In this document: positions 1 through 12,286 of the stretch, piece by piece
How the letters are laid out: each line of letters starts with the position of its first letter
How positions within the stretch are numbered: the stretch's first letter is position 1
Assembly (NCBI RefSeq): GCF_007655135.1
Contig: NC_045130.1
Coordinates: forward strand, 4,216,001-4,280,000
DNA from: Punica granatum
Taxonomy: Eukaryota; Streptophyta; Magnoliopsida; Myrtales; Lythraceae
Direction of reading: 5' to 3'
Length of the DNA stretch: 64,000 nt
The notes under the pieces: generated by a model
What the model was told of the DNA's origin: nothing
Database searches by the model: none
Seen by the model: the letters and a program-made list of their open reading frames with translations, nothing else
Position numbers and translations under genes: made by a program

Positions 1-1900
1 CTGCGCTCCCCGTATTTTTATTTTTTTTGTGACTTCGGTTCGTGGACTTTTGGCTAAAGAGTGGCAGATTCGAGTTTCCCACATGTTTAGAGTAGACAAT
101 GCATGCACAATATAACCCGCTCTAAGGTCGATAAAGCTCCCATAGAACCTTCACACCTTGAACTCTCCATCAGAGGCCATTCAAGCCCTTCTCTTAACCC
201 ACTCTTGTGTTTTTTTTTTGGGTAAGAAATTTAATTTTTGTCTATTGGGCTAAGGCCCCGTACTTTCTTTTTTTTTTTTATAAAAGAAAAGGAAAAAATC
301 CGTTCATCTAGCTAGATTATTAATTCCTTATATATAAATCGACATCCATATATAATTAAAATTCCACCATTGACATAAAAATAACCCAAGAAAAAAGCTT
401 CACGCGCTGCACATATCTTAATTAAAAAAATTGAATGAACAGTATTAAAATTGCCCCTTTACTTCTTAATTACTATTTATACACACCAACACATTATTCT
501 TGCATAATATTAAGATAGATCATTACCTTTCAAAATTGTGAGCTAATCTGGTGTAGATGTGAAGCTACATCGAGTTACCTGTCGAAATTAGCACAAGGTA
601 AGCATTCCTCTATGGAAAAGCTTTGTACTCGGGCGAATTCTGATGTGCCGAGTCTTTCTACTCCGTCAGAATCGTGCATATAATTTTCATGAGAAGTTAT
701 ACAACTGCCTTTGGGGGTCGGCGTACTAGGCAAATTAATCTGCTGTAATTCGAATTAAGGATGCAACACTTCTCTTCTTCGTCAATACTATACTAGCTAG
801 CATTTCTATATGATCAAAAGATTCAGAACCATAGTCCTATTATTCAATATGGTTTACCATGGAATGGGGTTGCATTTATTGCGTCGAAGAATTACTCACC
901 CCACGAGTTCAATGGACAAGTCTAAGATGGAGGCTTCCATAATCTAAGCAGATTCGGCGCATCCACGCTACACTTAAATTGCTCCTCTTCCATGACATCC
1001 AATAAAACCGGTACGATTACGCTTAATTGCATGGAAAGAGGGGGAAACTATTGACCTTTATTTGTTAGTTTTTTGATGAATTAATCGACCTTTATTTGTT
1101 AGTTATTAATTGTGATCATTAATAATCATATCGGTTTTCATGTAAGCGCCAACTGCACAAAAGAAAAATCGCGGAAGGAGCATGTTTCTTTTTCACATTT
1201 GAGTGTTTGATCTGATATATATCGGTTCATTACTAGCTACATCGATCTTAATATTTAACGACTGATGTATATCTTAATACTGTTATGTTAACAGGCCATA
1301 GCCTCAAAGTTAGGTGGTGATTTCATTTTCTCCGCTCTCCGAAACCTTTCCACATTGATTAGCAAATTTTCTCATGGAATGGAGTCCTAATGGAATACTC
1401 ATGGTGTCGATTGTAGCATCAACTGAACAGTCAAAAAGTAGTACTTTTCAGTCTTTTCTTCCTTGCTGAATCGATCAACCTTAAAAAAAATCGACAAGGA
1501 AAAGAATATATCTCTCAGTCAGACCAGACCGTAAAGATTTATCGTGTTCATCCCCGACATCGAGCATACATGTTCTCCTTTTAACTCACTTACAGAGTGG
1601 ATCAGTCAAAAGTACGTGCAAGTTGTACTGAACACCAACTAACCATTTTTAATAATTTAAGAAAAACGATCCAAATCCTGGATATGTCCCTGTTTACAAC
1701 TCCTGCACGGACCGGATCGAAGGAGCCCGACCGGATGTATACGGGGACAGCTTGTCGGTCTTGACTTTGCTTGGAGCAAAAGGTTCTTACATAATCTAAT
1801 CGAAATTAAATTCATGGAGGTTGATCACTCAACTGCCATCTCCCTCAACCACTCACTCATACAATTAAACATTTTCCGGTAAGACGTTCCCATCCCAAGT
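1..1900. other. intergenic, upstream of receptor kinase
   Basis: AT-rich non-coding DNA with short homopolymer runs. No open frame of convincing length or composition is present, and I recognise no gene or mobile element here. The last few hundred bases presumably hold the promoter of the receptor kinase that starts at 2050. The final 150 bases are pyrimidine-rich, as plant 5' leaders often are. Confidence 0.5.
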
Positions 1901-2049
1901 CAACTGAACATGTCCCATTACTCAATTCACATTCCCTCTGCCTCCTCTCTGTCTTCTATCAATTTCTTCTTCTTCTTCCTCTCGCTCTGCCCACCATTTA
2001 TCTTCAACCTCCCACACCCAACTTCGGGCTTCACCCGTATGAACCCGCC

Positions 2050-5000
2050 ATGGCTCGCCATTGCCACCGTCTCCTCCTCCTCCCCTTGTTTTCCCTGCTC
2101 TTTATCCTGATCAGGGTCCCGCAGTCTTCGGGGAGCAGCAGTTGGTTCTCAAACTGCAGCAGTTCTTTCAGCTGTGGGGACATCCGGGACGTGAACTTCC
2201 CTTTCTGGGGAGGTGACAGGCCTTACGGATGTGGGCACCCAGCGTTGGAGCTCACCTGCAAGAACAACTCCACCTCTGTCTTGATCGGAGGGCTGAAGTA
2301 CTTGGTCCGGGAGGTGAACTCGGACACACAGCTCCTCAGGATCGCGAGGCAGGACTTCTTGGAAGGAATCTGTTTGAAGAAGTTCGTCAACACCACACTT
2401 GACCCGGAGCTCTTCGATCTGGTTCCCGGTTACACGAACTTTAGCTTCATGTATGGCTGCCCTCCAATGTACTACCCTTTCCCGACGCAATTCAAATGCT
2501 CCAGCAACGGCTTGCAGAACCCGGACGGTTATATCTTTCTGGGAGATAAATGGCCTTCGGCTTGTGTCACCAGTGTCGTCGTTCCCCTCTATGATACCAT
2601 GCTCTCTCCTTTCGAAAATAGTTCAGTCGACTTTCAGTCTGTATTGCAGGAAGGATTCGAGGTTAAGCTGAAGGTGGACAGTGATGCTTGCAGTGAGTGT
2701 GTTCAGTCTAATGGAGTTTGTGGATACGATCTTATCGCAAATGGGACGACCTGCTACTGCTCGGGTCAGTCTTCCGGTTCCAAGTCCTGTGCTTTTACGT
2801 TCACACCATCCCCTGCAGCCCCACAGGCACAGCCTTCTCCTCCTCCACAGCCAGGTATTTATTGCAATCTTGTGCTCACGTTTCAGATTCAATAGTTTTG
2901 GTTTATCTTCATTTTCGATTAGGAGATCGGCAATGATGTCGTTTTTTTTTTTTTAACGTGGGTTTTGAGGCTCAATATACGTCGATGCTTGATGAAGAAA
3001 ATTCTGGATGCCTCGTCAGTGGAAGTCGAATACAGTTTAGTAATTCTTATTCGGCCAGCTGTTATCGATACTTTATGCTACCCCATATGGTTGCACGAGA
3101 AAAATCTCAGTGATAATATTCACAGCTAGGATAAGTGGATGATGATCTTATTTACTTTAGGAAGACAAATGAAGACGATGGAATAGTCGGGAACAAATCC
3201 CGACCATCGATGTCGTCTGGAGCCAGCACCCAGCAGATTCAGCTCCTGAATCGTTCAGCTTCCCGATATTCTGACTTTTCGTAGCGTTACCTACCAAGCA
3301 CACCTAAAGTTGATTCCGTTGTCGTATGTTTCCCTTACAGCTGTTATTGATGTTACTTGCAACTCAGGGAGGGAAGCAATTTTTTATTGGACACGAGAAG
3401 CATTTGTTTATACCCTGTACAGTGCACATCTTAATCCCTTACGATAAACATCTTAAAAAATTATATGGTGGAGATGACTCAGACAAACCATAGGCATTAG
3501 ATTGATCCTGCATCAATGTGAGTGGTAATTCATGAAAGAACAGAGTCCAGATTAATGAATGTTTGCGTGAGGCAATCAATATACACCATGAGGAAAATCA
3601 TTGTTGCCCGAGCTTGTTTTTCTTTATTCCAAATTGTTTTGCCCGTGTTTCATGGCAGTCTCTCAAGATACATTTCCGAAGCAATCTCTGTGTATGTTCC
3701 TACTCATTTTGTTGGTTTTGGCATAGACAATTTTGAGTGATATTTGTTTCACCCTTTTGCTTTTGCAGCGAAGAAAGAAAAGATATCCATTGGCATAGGT
3801 AATGTACTTTCCTAGAAACGACCCATTTTCGTTGCAGGTAGTTTCTTAAAATTGTCTCTAACTGTCTATTCATTCTTTCAGGGATTGCCATAGCGGGAGC
3901 TGGTACAGTTGGAATTCTGCTTGGATGGTGGCTCTTTTTTCTATTACAAAGAAGTAAGAGAGCGAAAAGATCTTCTTTCCCGACCACGATGAAGGACCTC
4001 CCTCCAACTCCTTCGAGCAAGAGCCTTCTTGTTTCTGCAAGCAGTTGTTTCTCTAGAGCCACGCCTACGGATCCCTCTTCAAAGTCCGAACTTGGGAGCA
4101 GAAGCACTTATTTCGGAGTTCGGCTTTTCAGTTACAGGGAGCTCGAAGAAGCAACCTACAATTTCGATCCATCTAAAGAACTTGGAGATGGAGGTTTCGG
4201 AACTGTTTACTATGGTAACGAATGCTGCTCAGCATAGCATGCTTTCTGAAGTGAGATCAATGCTTTTTTATGATTCCTAATTTTCAGAAATGTTGATTGT
4301 ATGTTTGCAGGTAAGCTCCGTGATGGACGAGCCGTTGCAGTTAAACGCCTGTACGAGCATAATCTGAAGAGGGTCGAGCAGTTTATGAACGAACTCGAGA
4401 TTTTGACACGACTGCAGCACCCGAACCTCGTGAAGCTCCATGGATGCACCTCGAGGAGGAGCCAAGAGCTTCTCCTGGTATATGAATATGTCTCAAATGG
4501 GACGGTGGCCGATCATCTCTTTGGAAGGAACCGAGCTACTTCGGGTCCTCTTCCTTGGCGTGCAAGATTGGATATTGCCATAGAGACAGCAGACGCTATG
4601 GCATACCTCCATGCATCCGATGTGATCCATAGGGACGTGAAGACCAACAACATCCTACTGGACAAAAGCTTCCATGTGAAGGTAGCTGATTTCGGCCTGT
4701 CAAGGTTGTTCCCAACAGACGTCACCCACGTGTCGACAGCCCCACAGGGGACTCCTGGATACGTGGATCCCGAGTACTACCAGTGCTACCGTCTTACTGA
4801 CAAGAGCGACGTGTATAGCTTCGGAGTAGTCCTATGCGAGCTCATATCGTCAAAACCTGCTGTGGACACCAACCGGCATCGCCATGACATAAACTTAGCT
4901 GGCATGGCAGTTAATAGGATTCAGAACTGTGCGTTGCACGAGCTTGTCGATCCCAGTCTGGGGTTCGATACGGATTACATTGTGAGGAGGACCGTGACCC

Positions 5001-5308
5001 TGGTGGCAGAGTTGGCTTTCCGGTGTCTGCAGGATGATAGAGATGCGAGGCCCACCATGGCCGAAGTGCTCGAGTCTCTCAGGATGATCGGTAATGAGCG
5101 AGTGAGCGAACAGAAGGTAGAGGTCATGGAGGAAGTGCTCGGCGCGTTAAGAGGATTTGGGGATGAGAAGGCAACTTTTAGGACTAGGAAACCTGAGGTG
5201 ATCGACATTCGGTCCGATGATGTCGGGCTACTGAGGCAAGTTCCTCCCCCGATTTCGCCCGACTCCACCGAATGGACTAGCACCTCCCTGACTCCTAACT
5301 CTGTTTAA
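2050..5308 (+). CDS. LRK10L-type receptor-like serine/threonine kinase
   Basis: Four exons keep one frame: 2050-2854, 3769-3798, 3882-4214 and 4311-5308, giving about 721 residues. A signal peptide (leucine-rich, residues about 7-22) is followed by a cysteine-rich GUB_WAK/WAK-associated ectodomain. It opens with CSSSFSCGDIRDVNFPFWGG and has a second cysteine cluster around residues 215-245. A small exon and the start of exon 3 encode the single membrane helix (about 277-300). The kinase domain has the glycine loop GDGGFG, lysine 401 in VAVK, HRD at 496-498 (an RD kinase), DFG at 516-518 and GTPGYVDPEYY in the activation segment, so it looks active. The family is the LEAF RUST 10 locus-like kinases at the plasma membrane, which are linked to wall sensing, defence and abscisic acid responses. 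The ligand is unknown. The start at 2050 has a strong context (G at -3 and +4). Confidence 0.93.
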
Positions 5309-6178
5309 CGTTCGAGTCGAGGTTGCGTCTTCTACCTTGGCTGACACTGTACAAGATTGTCCATGAGATACTACTCTCTAGCAAGCATAAAGCATAACAT
5401 CAGTTCTTCCAGAGCTGACTCAATTATTCACTTGAATGAAATCAAGCAACGATCCATATGTATGAAGACAAACATGAAAGACACGAATTTCCGAATCCAG
5501 AATTTGTTCTCTTTGTGCTTTGCAGGGTGAAAAGGGGAAAGGCTCATGCAAGCCAACCGCTCATATGGAGCACTAAATCACCTTATCGTTTTATCGATAA
5601 AATCATGAGGTGTCTTTTAAGTTTGTTGTATCGAGACAAATTCTTGCTCAATTATGGACTTAGACTCATTGTAATATTTCACAAATTCTTGCTTAATCTA
5701 TTGGAACAGTTCCCGGTACTTTTGTCTCATTTCTAATTCATCGTTCATTTCATCATCCATGAGCACGTCAATCTTAATTTTTCCTTCCATTTCGCCTGAT
5801 TTTTCTAGGAAGGAAAAAGGAAAGCAAAGAGCATAAATTCACAAAATCAGGAGAGGTTGCCACGTGTGATGAAGTTCACAAAGGTCCCCACTAAGTCCAT
5901 CTCGATTTTTCTAATATTGAAAAGTTCAATAAGTTGTAATTTATGTCATTCGTATCCAATTGATTCGCTGCACGCAAAGCCCTTTCTGTATAATTTTATT
6001 CTAATAAATTAATTTAAAGAAATAAGTATTGAATCGCTCCGACGAAGCCAAATTGGTATGGTCACAACTCCGTCACTAACTCGAAAAAGCCCCTTCTTCC
6101 TCTTCACTTTACGAATTTTCCTCACTTTATTCCCTCCCCCCTCCATCCCTCCTTCCCCTTCCTCTTCCCCATAAAGAA

Positions 6179-6209
<31 letters not shown>

Positions 6210-6365
6210 AAACGATTTCCACTGAGACGCCATTGAGAATGACAACCGATCTCTCTCCTCTCGCCCCTGTTCGATCATAAGGCGAGCCCCAACAGATTCC
6301 GCCACTTCCAGATCTCTGCTCCATCGGTTGTTGGTCAGAGTTGAATCGCCGTGCTTCTCCCTCGG
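5309..6365. other. intergenic and 5' leader of next gene
   Basis: This holds the 3' untranslated region of the receptor kinase and then the promoter and leader of the 6366 gene. The leader is C/T-rich and holds a (CT)n run at about 6179-6206, a common feature of plant 5' leaders. No further gene is seen. Confidence 0.5.
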
Positions 6366-6821
6366 ATGGCGACCCTGCAGAGGTTCAAGCTGCTGGCGAC
6401 GCAGTGCGCCGTCGCACCCAGCCCGACCCGGAGCCCGGCCGCCAGCCCCGTCATCCACCTGCGCCGCCGAAAGACCCTCCGCATGCTCCTCGGCCGCACC
6501 GATCGCCGTAAATTCCAGCGCACCGACCCCCCGGTCCCCCGACGAGATGGCCCGGCTCCGGAGCGTTCGCGGGAATTCAGGGTGCGGCACAAATTGAAGG
6601 ATTTGTTCGTCTCCTCACCCCCGCCGCTCGAGGGCGGAACTTCGGGGAAAACGTGCGAAGACCGCGACCACTTGCTGACGGAATCTCCTAGTAGTGAGGC
6701 CGCCGGGGAGTTATCGGCTCCCCGCCGTGTTAGTGGCCCGCTGCGGCCGCTCTCGGCGGCTCTCCGGTACCGGCTGCTGAGGAAGGCCTGGCGACCGGTT
6801 CTCGGAGCAATCCCCGAGTAG
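6366..6821 (+). CDS. small basic plant protein, function unknown
   Basis: Single-exon frame of 151 residues starting MATLQRFKLLATQC. The annotated start is the second in-frame ATG. The first, at 6351, adds only five residues, and from memory related plant proteins begin at MATLQ. The protein is arginine- and proline-rich, with a basic stretch RRRKTLRMLLGR near residues 38-50 and a second basic patch near the C-terminus. It has no membrane helix, no signal peptide and no catalytic motif that I recognise. The N-terminus resembles a small family of uncharacterised Arabidopsis proteins (I recall At1g13390/At1g68490, unchecked). The high GC content of the coding frame against AT-rich flanks supports a real gene. 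Confidence 0.75.
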   Translation: MATLQRFKLLATQCAVAPSPTRSPAASPVIHLRRRKTLRMLLGRTDRRKFQRTDPPVPRRDGPAPERSREFRVRHKLKDLFVSSPPPLEGGTSGKTCEDRDHLLTESPSSEAAGELSAPRRVSGPLRPLSAALRYRLLRKAWRPVLGAIPE

Positions 6822-8840
6822 TACTGTGAGATAATAATAATACTACTAGGTTATATTTTATTTTCCTAAATTTTCCCTCAAATTATGGTTTTTGGACCAA
6901 AAAAAATTGTTTTCCTGAGTGAATTAATGTAAATCTATTAACTAATTTTGTTGTAACTGCCGAACAAAAGTCTACGAGGCGTGAAGTCTACGGCTGCCGA
7001 TTGGGCTTGGTGGCACAATTTGAATAGTTTTAACAATAATGAATTGGATTGAATTTCCAATTTTTTAAATATGAAAAAATTGTTGTGATTGAAAGAATTT
7101 TCTATCCGGAAGACCTTATCGACGAGGTCATATGAACGCGACGGTATATTACTGGAAAAAAAATCACAAATATTGATATGACATGATAAAATGACTAATG
7201 AGTAATGACTTGTACCTAAGAGTTTGATGACATTTTTTAGTTGTTGCGTGATGATGGGCTAGGAAGATGGCATTGTTATTATGGCACATAATTTACTAAT
7301 TTAGATAGGTAGGGTCGGGGGGGGGGGGGGAGAATATGAAAGTGCACTAGATTATGATTGATGAGAACATATCTAAGACAAAGAAGCCATGTCGATCGGA
7401 GCATTTAATAATGAAAGTTATCACTTCATTGCTTCCATGTCTAGTGCGTTCGAAGGAGTTCGTATACTTGCACTTTACAATATGATTATAACTTAGATCT
7501 AAAGAAATTTCATATCCCTCGTCAACTTAAGAAGAACTTGTTTTTCTTAAGCAAAGGGCAAAGGAATCTTAACATGCTTTATCTGTGTGGGCCTAACGGG
7601 GGCAAAAGATGGAAAAGTTGTTATGGAGGACGGTGATATTACGCAGTATTATGACACAAGACACATAAAAAATATTATTTTTTTATAATAATAAATTATT
7701 TTGTCAATAATTTTTTGTTTACATATTAAAAATTAAAATGATAAATCATTATTGATTTGAGATATTGTCACGTGATATTACCGTTGTATACAAGATTTTC
7801 TTCTAAGGATGACAAGAGAACTGCCCATTCTTATTGTAAGGAAAAAGGTCAAGCAAGTGATAGTGTCCATCACAAGACCACTTGCAAATTTATGTTTTTT
7901 CCCCCCTTTATTATAAGTAAAAGTTGAGCAATAATAATGCCAATCTTACAGTATTCCGTTTACAATGTTTGAGCTCAGTCGAGAACATATCGGACGAACT
8001 AAATAATAATCGCAAGCATTTACCTCATTAGCTTAACACTATTAAATACGTAGTATAATTTACATAAGTCAATATCCCTAAATTCAAACTCAAATAGCAC
8101 ACTTCTATCAAATATTTTGACACAGTAACGTAAATGTGATTTGAACTTGAATGTTGTGATTTCCAAATTATATAGGAGTAAATTTGAAACCATTAACCAT
8201 CACCATTGATGCATTATATACATTTATGTATGTGAATATCAGTGTATGTATGTGGAAGTGGAATAATGAGTTTGCACTTATTCTCATTTTTGTTTCTTCT
8301 CTTGGCATTATGTTCTTGTTGCATGAGAAGAACCCTGTGCGCTACAAGTCATGGACATCGTACTGAAAAACTCTTACATGCCGTCCTCCGGCCGCAGCAC
8401 AAAAGAAAGTGGACATGCGCCTTGGAGAATCAAAACCCTAAGACCATGCTGTGGTAGCCAATGTACCAGCTACATTTAGAGCATTACCACTATTGTTGTT
8501 TTCATGTAAGAACCATAAGACTCGGTCTCGAGATCTGGTTAGGCGATCGACTAGGGTGTGCTCAAGGGAAATAGGCTCGAAGACATGGTCCTTCGAGCCT
8601 ATACCATTTTTTAAGGCCCTTTGGTAGATTGTCTCGGCCCTACCCTATCTCATTTCTTGACACGAGGAGAGCATAGAACATATTCGAAAGGGGGCAAGAC
8701 CAAGGCCCAGTCCCCTTTTTATGGGCCCAGGCCCATACTGATATATAGATAAAGCATGATTTAGAGCATGATTCCGGGAAATGAGGGAAAAATAGTCCCA
8801 AACATTATCATAGAAGAATCCCATTTAATGAAGAGAGGGA
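6822..8840. other. intergenic, no gene seen
   Basis: AT-rich DNA with stops in all frames. The only compositional oddity is a run of 14 G at 7317-7330. Short frames near 8184-8457 are hydrophobic but look like chance. Confidence 0.5.
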
Positions 8841-8846
8841 ATAATA

Positions 8847-8990
8847 CAGTGGTGCACCTCTCGTCTGGTGATCAAGAGGTCTCAAGCTCGATACCCAGTG
8901 AGATTACTTGTGCCTTTTTATTAGATATTTAAGATTTCTATTTCAATGCACTGGGTCCATGAGCCTCCCTTGTAATAGAAAAAAAATCCA
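8847..8990 (+). repeat. SINE-like element, copy A
   Basis: A tRNA-like head (GTGGTGCACCTCTCGTCTGG, then AAGAGGTCTC and CTCGATACC resembling a B box) is followed by a body containing TTATTAGATATTTAAGATTT. The tail reads CCATGAGCCTCCCTTGTAAT and ends in an A run. Three other copies in the window share the same order of blocks. Confidence 0.6.
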
Positions 8991-11990
8991 ATAAATTTTG
9001 GAAAAACTTGTTTTTTTGATAGTCTTTTCATACCATATGCTATGCGTCAAATATCTAGTTGTCGTCGTGTGTTGAGAAAGACCCCGTGTTATCCATCGAG
9101 TGTCGAGCATAGCAATATTTTCTTCTGTTATTGGAGTGGTGGGTATTATTTAATTGGAGTGGCCATTCAACTTTAGGACTTTCTAGCTAACGATTAGAGA
9201 GTACTACATATTAATCATACAACCTTTATTTTTCTTTTCAAAAGTATAATATAATATATGTATGGACTCATTATAGCACCTAATCAATCTTTTTTTTTCC
9301 CCCTTAAAACATGTCTTGTTTTGAGGAATTCGACCAATGTTCTTTCTCTATCATTGTTTTTCCGTTTTTCAATTTCTAAATTTTTTTTTGGGTGAATTTC
9401 TTTATTCTAATAATATTTGCATGAAATAGAAGTGGGGACCAAAATTCCACTATGGAAAAGCCAATAAGAGACATCCATTTCTAGGCCTTGGTGAATGAGA
9501 TGTTTGTCCTTCCTAAATCACCCTTTCTAAGAGCACCTCAATTCAATTATCTTTATTATTTATTTTATTTGTAAAGGGGGGCCCTCCTAGACTAAAGTCA
9601 TCATATCCCAACCCCATGTGGACAAAGTAGTGATTGACTTCCAATTCAATACTACGGGGGCGGACTTATTATGACATACATCTCACTTCTCATTTACTTC
9701 ATATAACTAGATCGAAAAGCTTACGGAATTGGCGAAGTTTATTCCGATGGATCGTATATTATTAGAATCGGGAGATAGAACTCTTTAGAAGTAATACATT
9801 ATATATATCGGATGAATATTATGGTGCTTCTGTGGTTCTTGATGATCGTCTTCTTTGTTCGCCACGTGGACTCCGCTTGGCCGTGTGATTGAAAGGCAAG
9901 GCAACATGCCCGTGTCCCCCACCCACTGGTTTATGCAACATGCCAATATATCCATTGAATTTATAAGTGATTGGCCTCACTTTCAGTATAAATATTCCAA
10001 TTCAAAAATTCTTGCTTATAAATTACAATATCCAAAGTCACTTGTAAACTCATTGGTTTGTCTTAATTTTTTTAAGATGAGATTCTAAATTCTCACGGCA
10101 CCGCACGGTTTGTTAATTATAATCAATTGTCAAAATTCTATTTCTTCGAGTATTTTACTTAGAGGCATATGTTCGAGTTGGTAAGTCCGGACCTTATGTT
10201 ATCCTGAAATAATTGAGAAAATTTGGAGGCAGAGTTGATGATATATTTTCGTGGTATTGACTTCGTATTTTGTATTCTACTTCCCCTTGAGCTTGACAAT
10301 GATGGATGTACTTTAGAATAAATATTCGATAAGTATTTCTAGCTCAAATAACTTTATAACATCCAATAAAAATACATATAAATGATAAATATGGCCGATA
10401 ATAGTTCGATGAACTCCCACTTGCGTGTATTTGATTGTTATCGCTTATTGAGAGTGGATAAATAAATCCTCATTAAATACTTAGTCCGTGGTTCAGGCGG
10501 AGGACGTTATATATACCGATCCACCGCATCAACAACGTACACGTGGCGGTTTCATGTGGGTCCCATGCCTCAATGATCAACATTCAGCAGAGACCCACAT
10601 CCAAATCATGAAACAAGAAAATGCTTAGGGCCCACGTCACCGTCTGCTCTTATCCTAGCATAGAGTATTATATAGCTCTCTAGTTGAGGAGCTCCGTCCC
10701 TCCCTCATTTTGACTGGGGTGGACGCAGGACGGTTCGGCACATGAAAGCGCTGAACTGATAGTTTCGAATTTGTTCAGATAAGAATTTTATGAGCCGTAT
10801 TCGAATCGAAATCGAACCGATATTGAAAAATCTTTTTAAAAATATAAATTTATGATTTTATTAAATTTCATTCATTAACATATCACAAATATTAAAATAT
10901 ATCAGTTAAATAACAATCATTTATAAGGAGGAAGTTAAAAAGAATCCATCTAAATTTGAAATTTTATTCTCTTTATTTCGCTTTTTGACCTTCTATTAAA
11001 TTAAATTTTCAAATTTCATATCTAATATATATAATAATGATATATATTATATATATATATTCGAGAAGGAACGGTTAATCGCGATTTTTTAAATTTGAAA
11101 ACTGTAACTGTCCCGTAACCGATTTTTGTTTTGAAATTCTGAACCGAATATTTCTTGTAACTGATTTAATTCGGTTTTTGTGGTTCGAAAACGAAATAGT
11201 TTTTTGTGAGACGATTCGGTTATCGGGATTTTTTGTACAACCACCAACCCGAGGGCGTGCACCAAAAGGAATAGAGATTTTGAATTAGTAGGCAATTATA
11301 TTCCTGGATTTCAACAAGTTTGACTGGTATAACTACTCTTGCAAGGTGTAGCCCCAACCAAAGTGCTAGTGGTCTTACTCGATTTCTCCAATGTCGTGTT
11401 CGTGTGGATGCTCCGACATATTTTTACCATGAATAACTCGTTTTAAGAGAAAAGCAGTTGCACGAGAGGCAATTTAAATTCGAAACGTCAAGGTAATTGA
11501 TCCAATTGTTACCGCCAAGCCACCAAATCTTGGTGGTGAGAACTTTCAAGTATCATGTAAAAAAAATTATTATTTTTTTTTTAAAAGAGAGAGAGAAAAC
11601 AGCCGTAATAAATGATAAGATGAATTTTAAACCTTAATGTCTTCAAAGATAACCTGTCAATTATGTATAAAAAGTTCGAAATACGATGGGCAGATATTGA
11701 TTTTTTGTGAGTGACATATAGTTGCCCCCGTAAAAGAAAAAATATTATATCCTAAACGTTGTCAAGAACTTGCGGCGACATAGCCAAACAAACACAAAGG
11801 TGGTATCTATACAGTATATCCGTTTCTTAGTATGCAGACATATACGTATACCGTATCTATATACGTATATATATCCTCAAAGTCGCCGTCAGGCGACGCC
11901 TCTCGCGGTCATCCCCCTTCCTCTCGCGGTCTCTCTCTCTCTATAGAAATAAACGGACCGGAGAGGTCCGTAACGTTCAGATTCCTTGTC
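8991..11990. other. intergenic, includes promoter-like stretch
   Basis: AT-rich and non-coding. At about 10530-10680 there is a G-box (CACGTG in ACACGTGGCGG), an imperfect inverted repeat (CATGTGGGTC / GACCCACAT) and a TATA-like TATTATATAG, but no open frame follows. The rest contains nothing I recognise. Confidence 0.4.
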
Positions 11991-12286
11991 TTAATAACTT
12001 TGACACGGCACCTCCCTCATCCTCCTCCCACTTTGAATAGTGCCACGCGCCACCCCCTCTCAATCCACGCGCCACCGCTTCTCCCCTTCAACTTTCCATC
12101 TCTCCCTTTTATCTCCCCTTTCCTACTCGCACATATACTCCTTTGGGTATCTTCTCTCTCCCTCTCTTCCCCTTCTGCTTTCTCTCTATCTGCTCTAAGC
12201 TGTGTGTTAGATCTGAAAGACGGAGAAGCTTTTCTCTGGGGGCGTTTGGGCTGCATGAATCGGTCGCCTCCTGGCATGAGAAGAGG

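Noticed and set aside
6009..6592. Long minus-strand frames opposite the 6366 gene
   Set aside because: They are shadows of the GC-rich plus-strand coding frame, run into the CT repeat and carry no family motif.
8184..8457. Hydrophobic short frames suggesting a small membrane peptide
   Set aside because: No promoter, conservation or good codon use. Expected by chance in AT-rich DNA.
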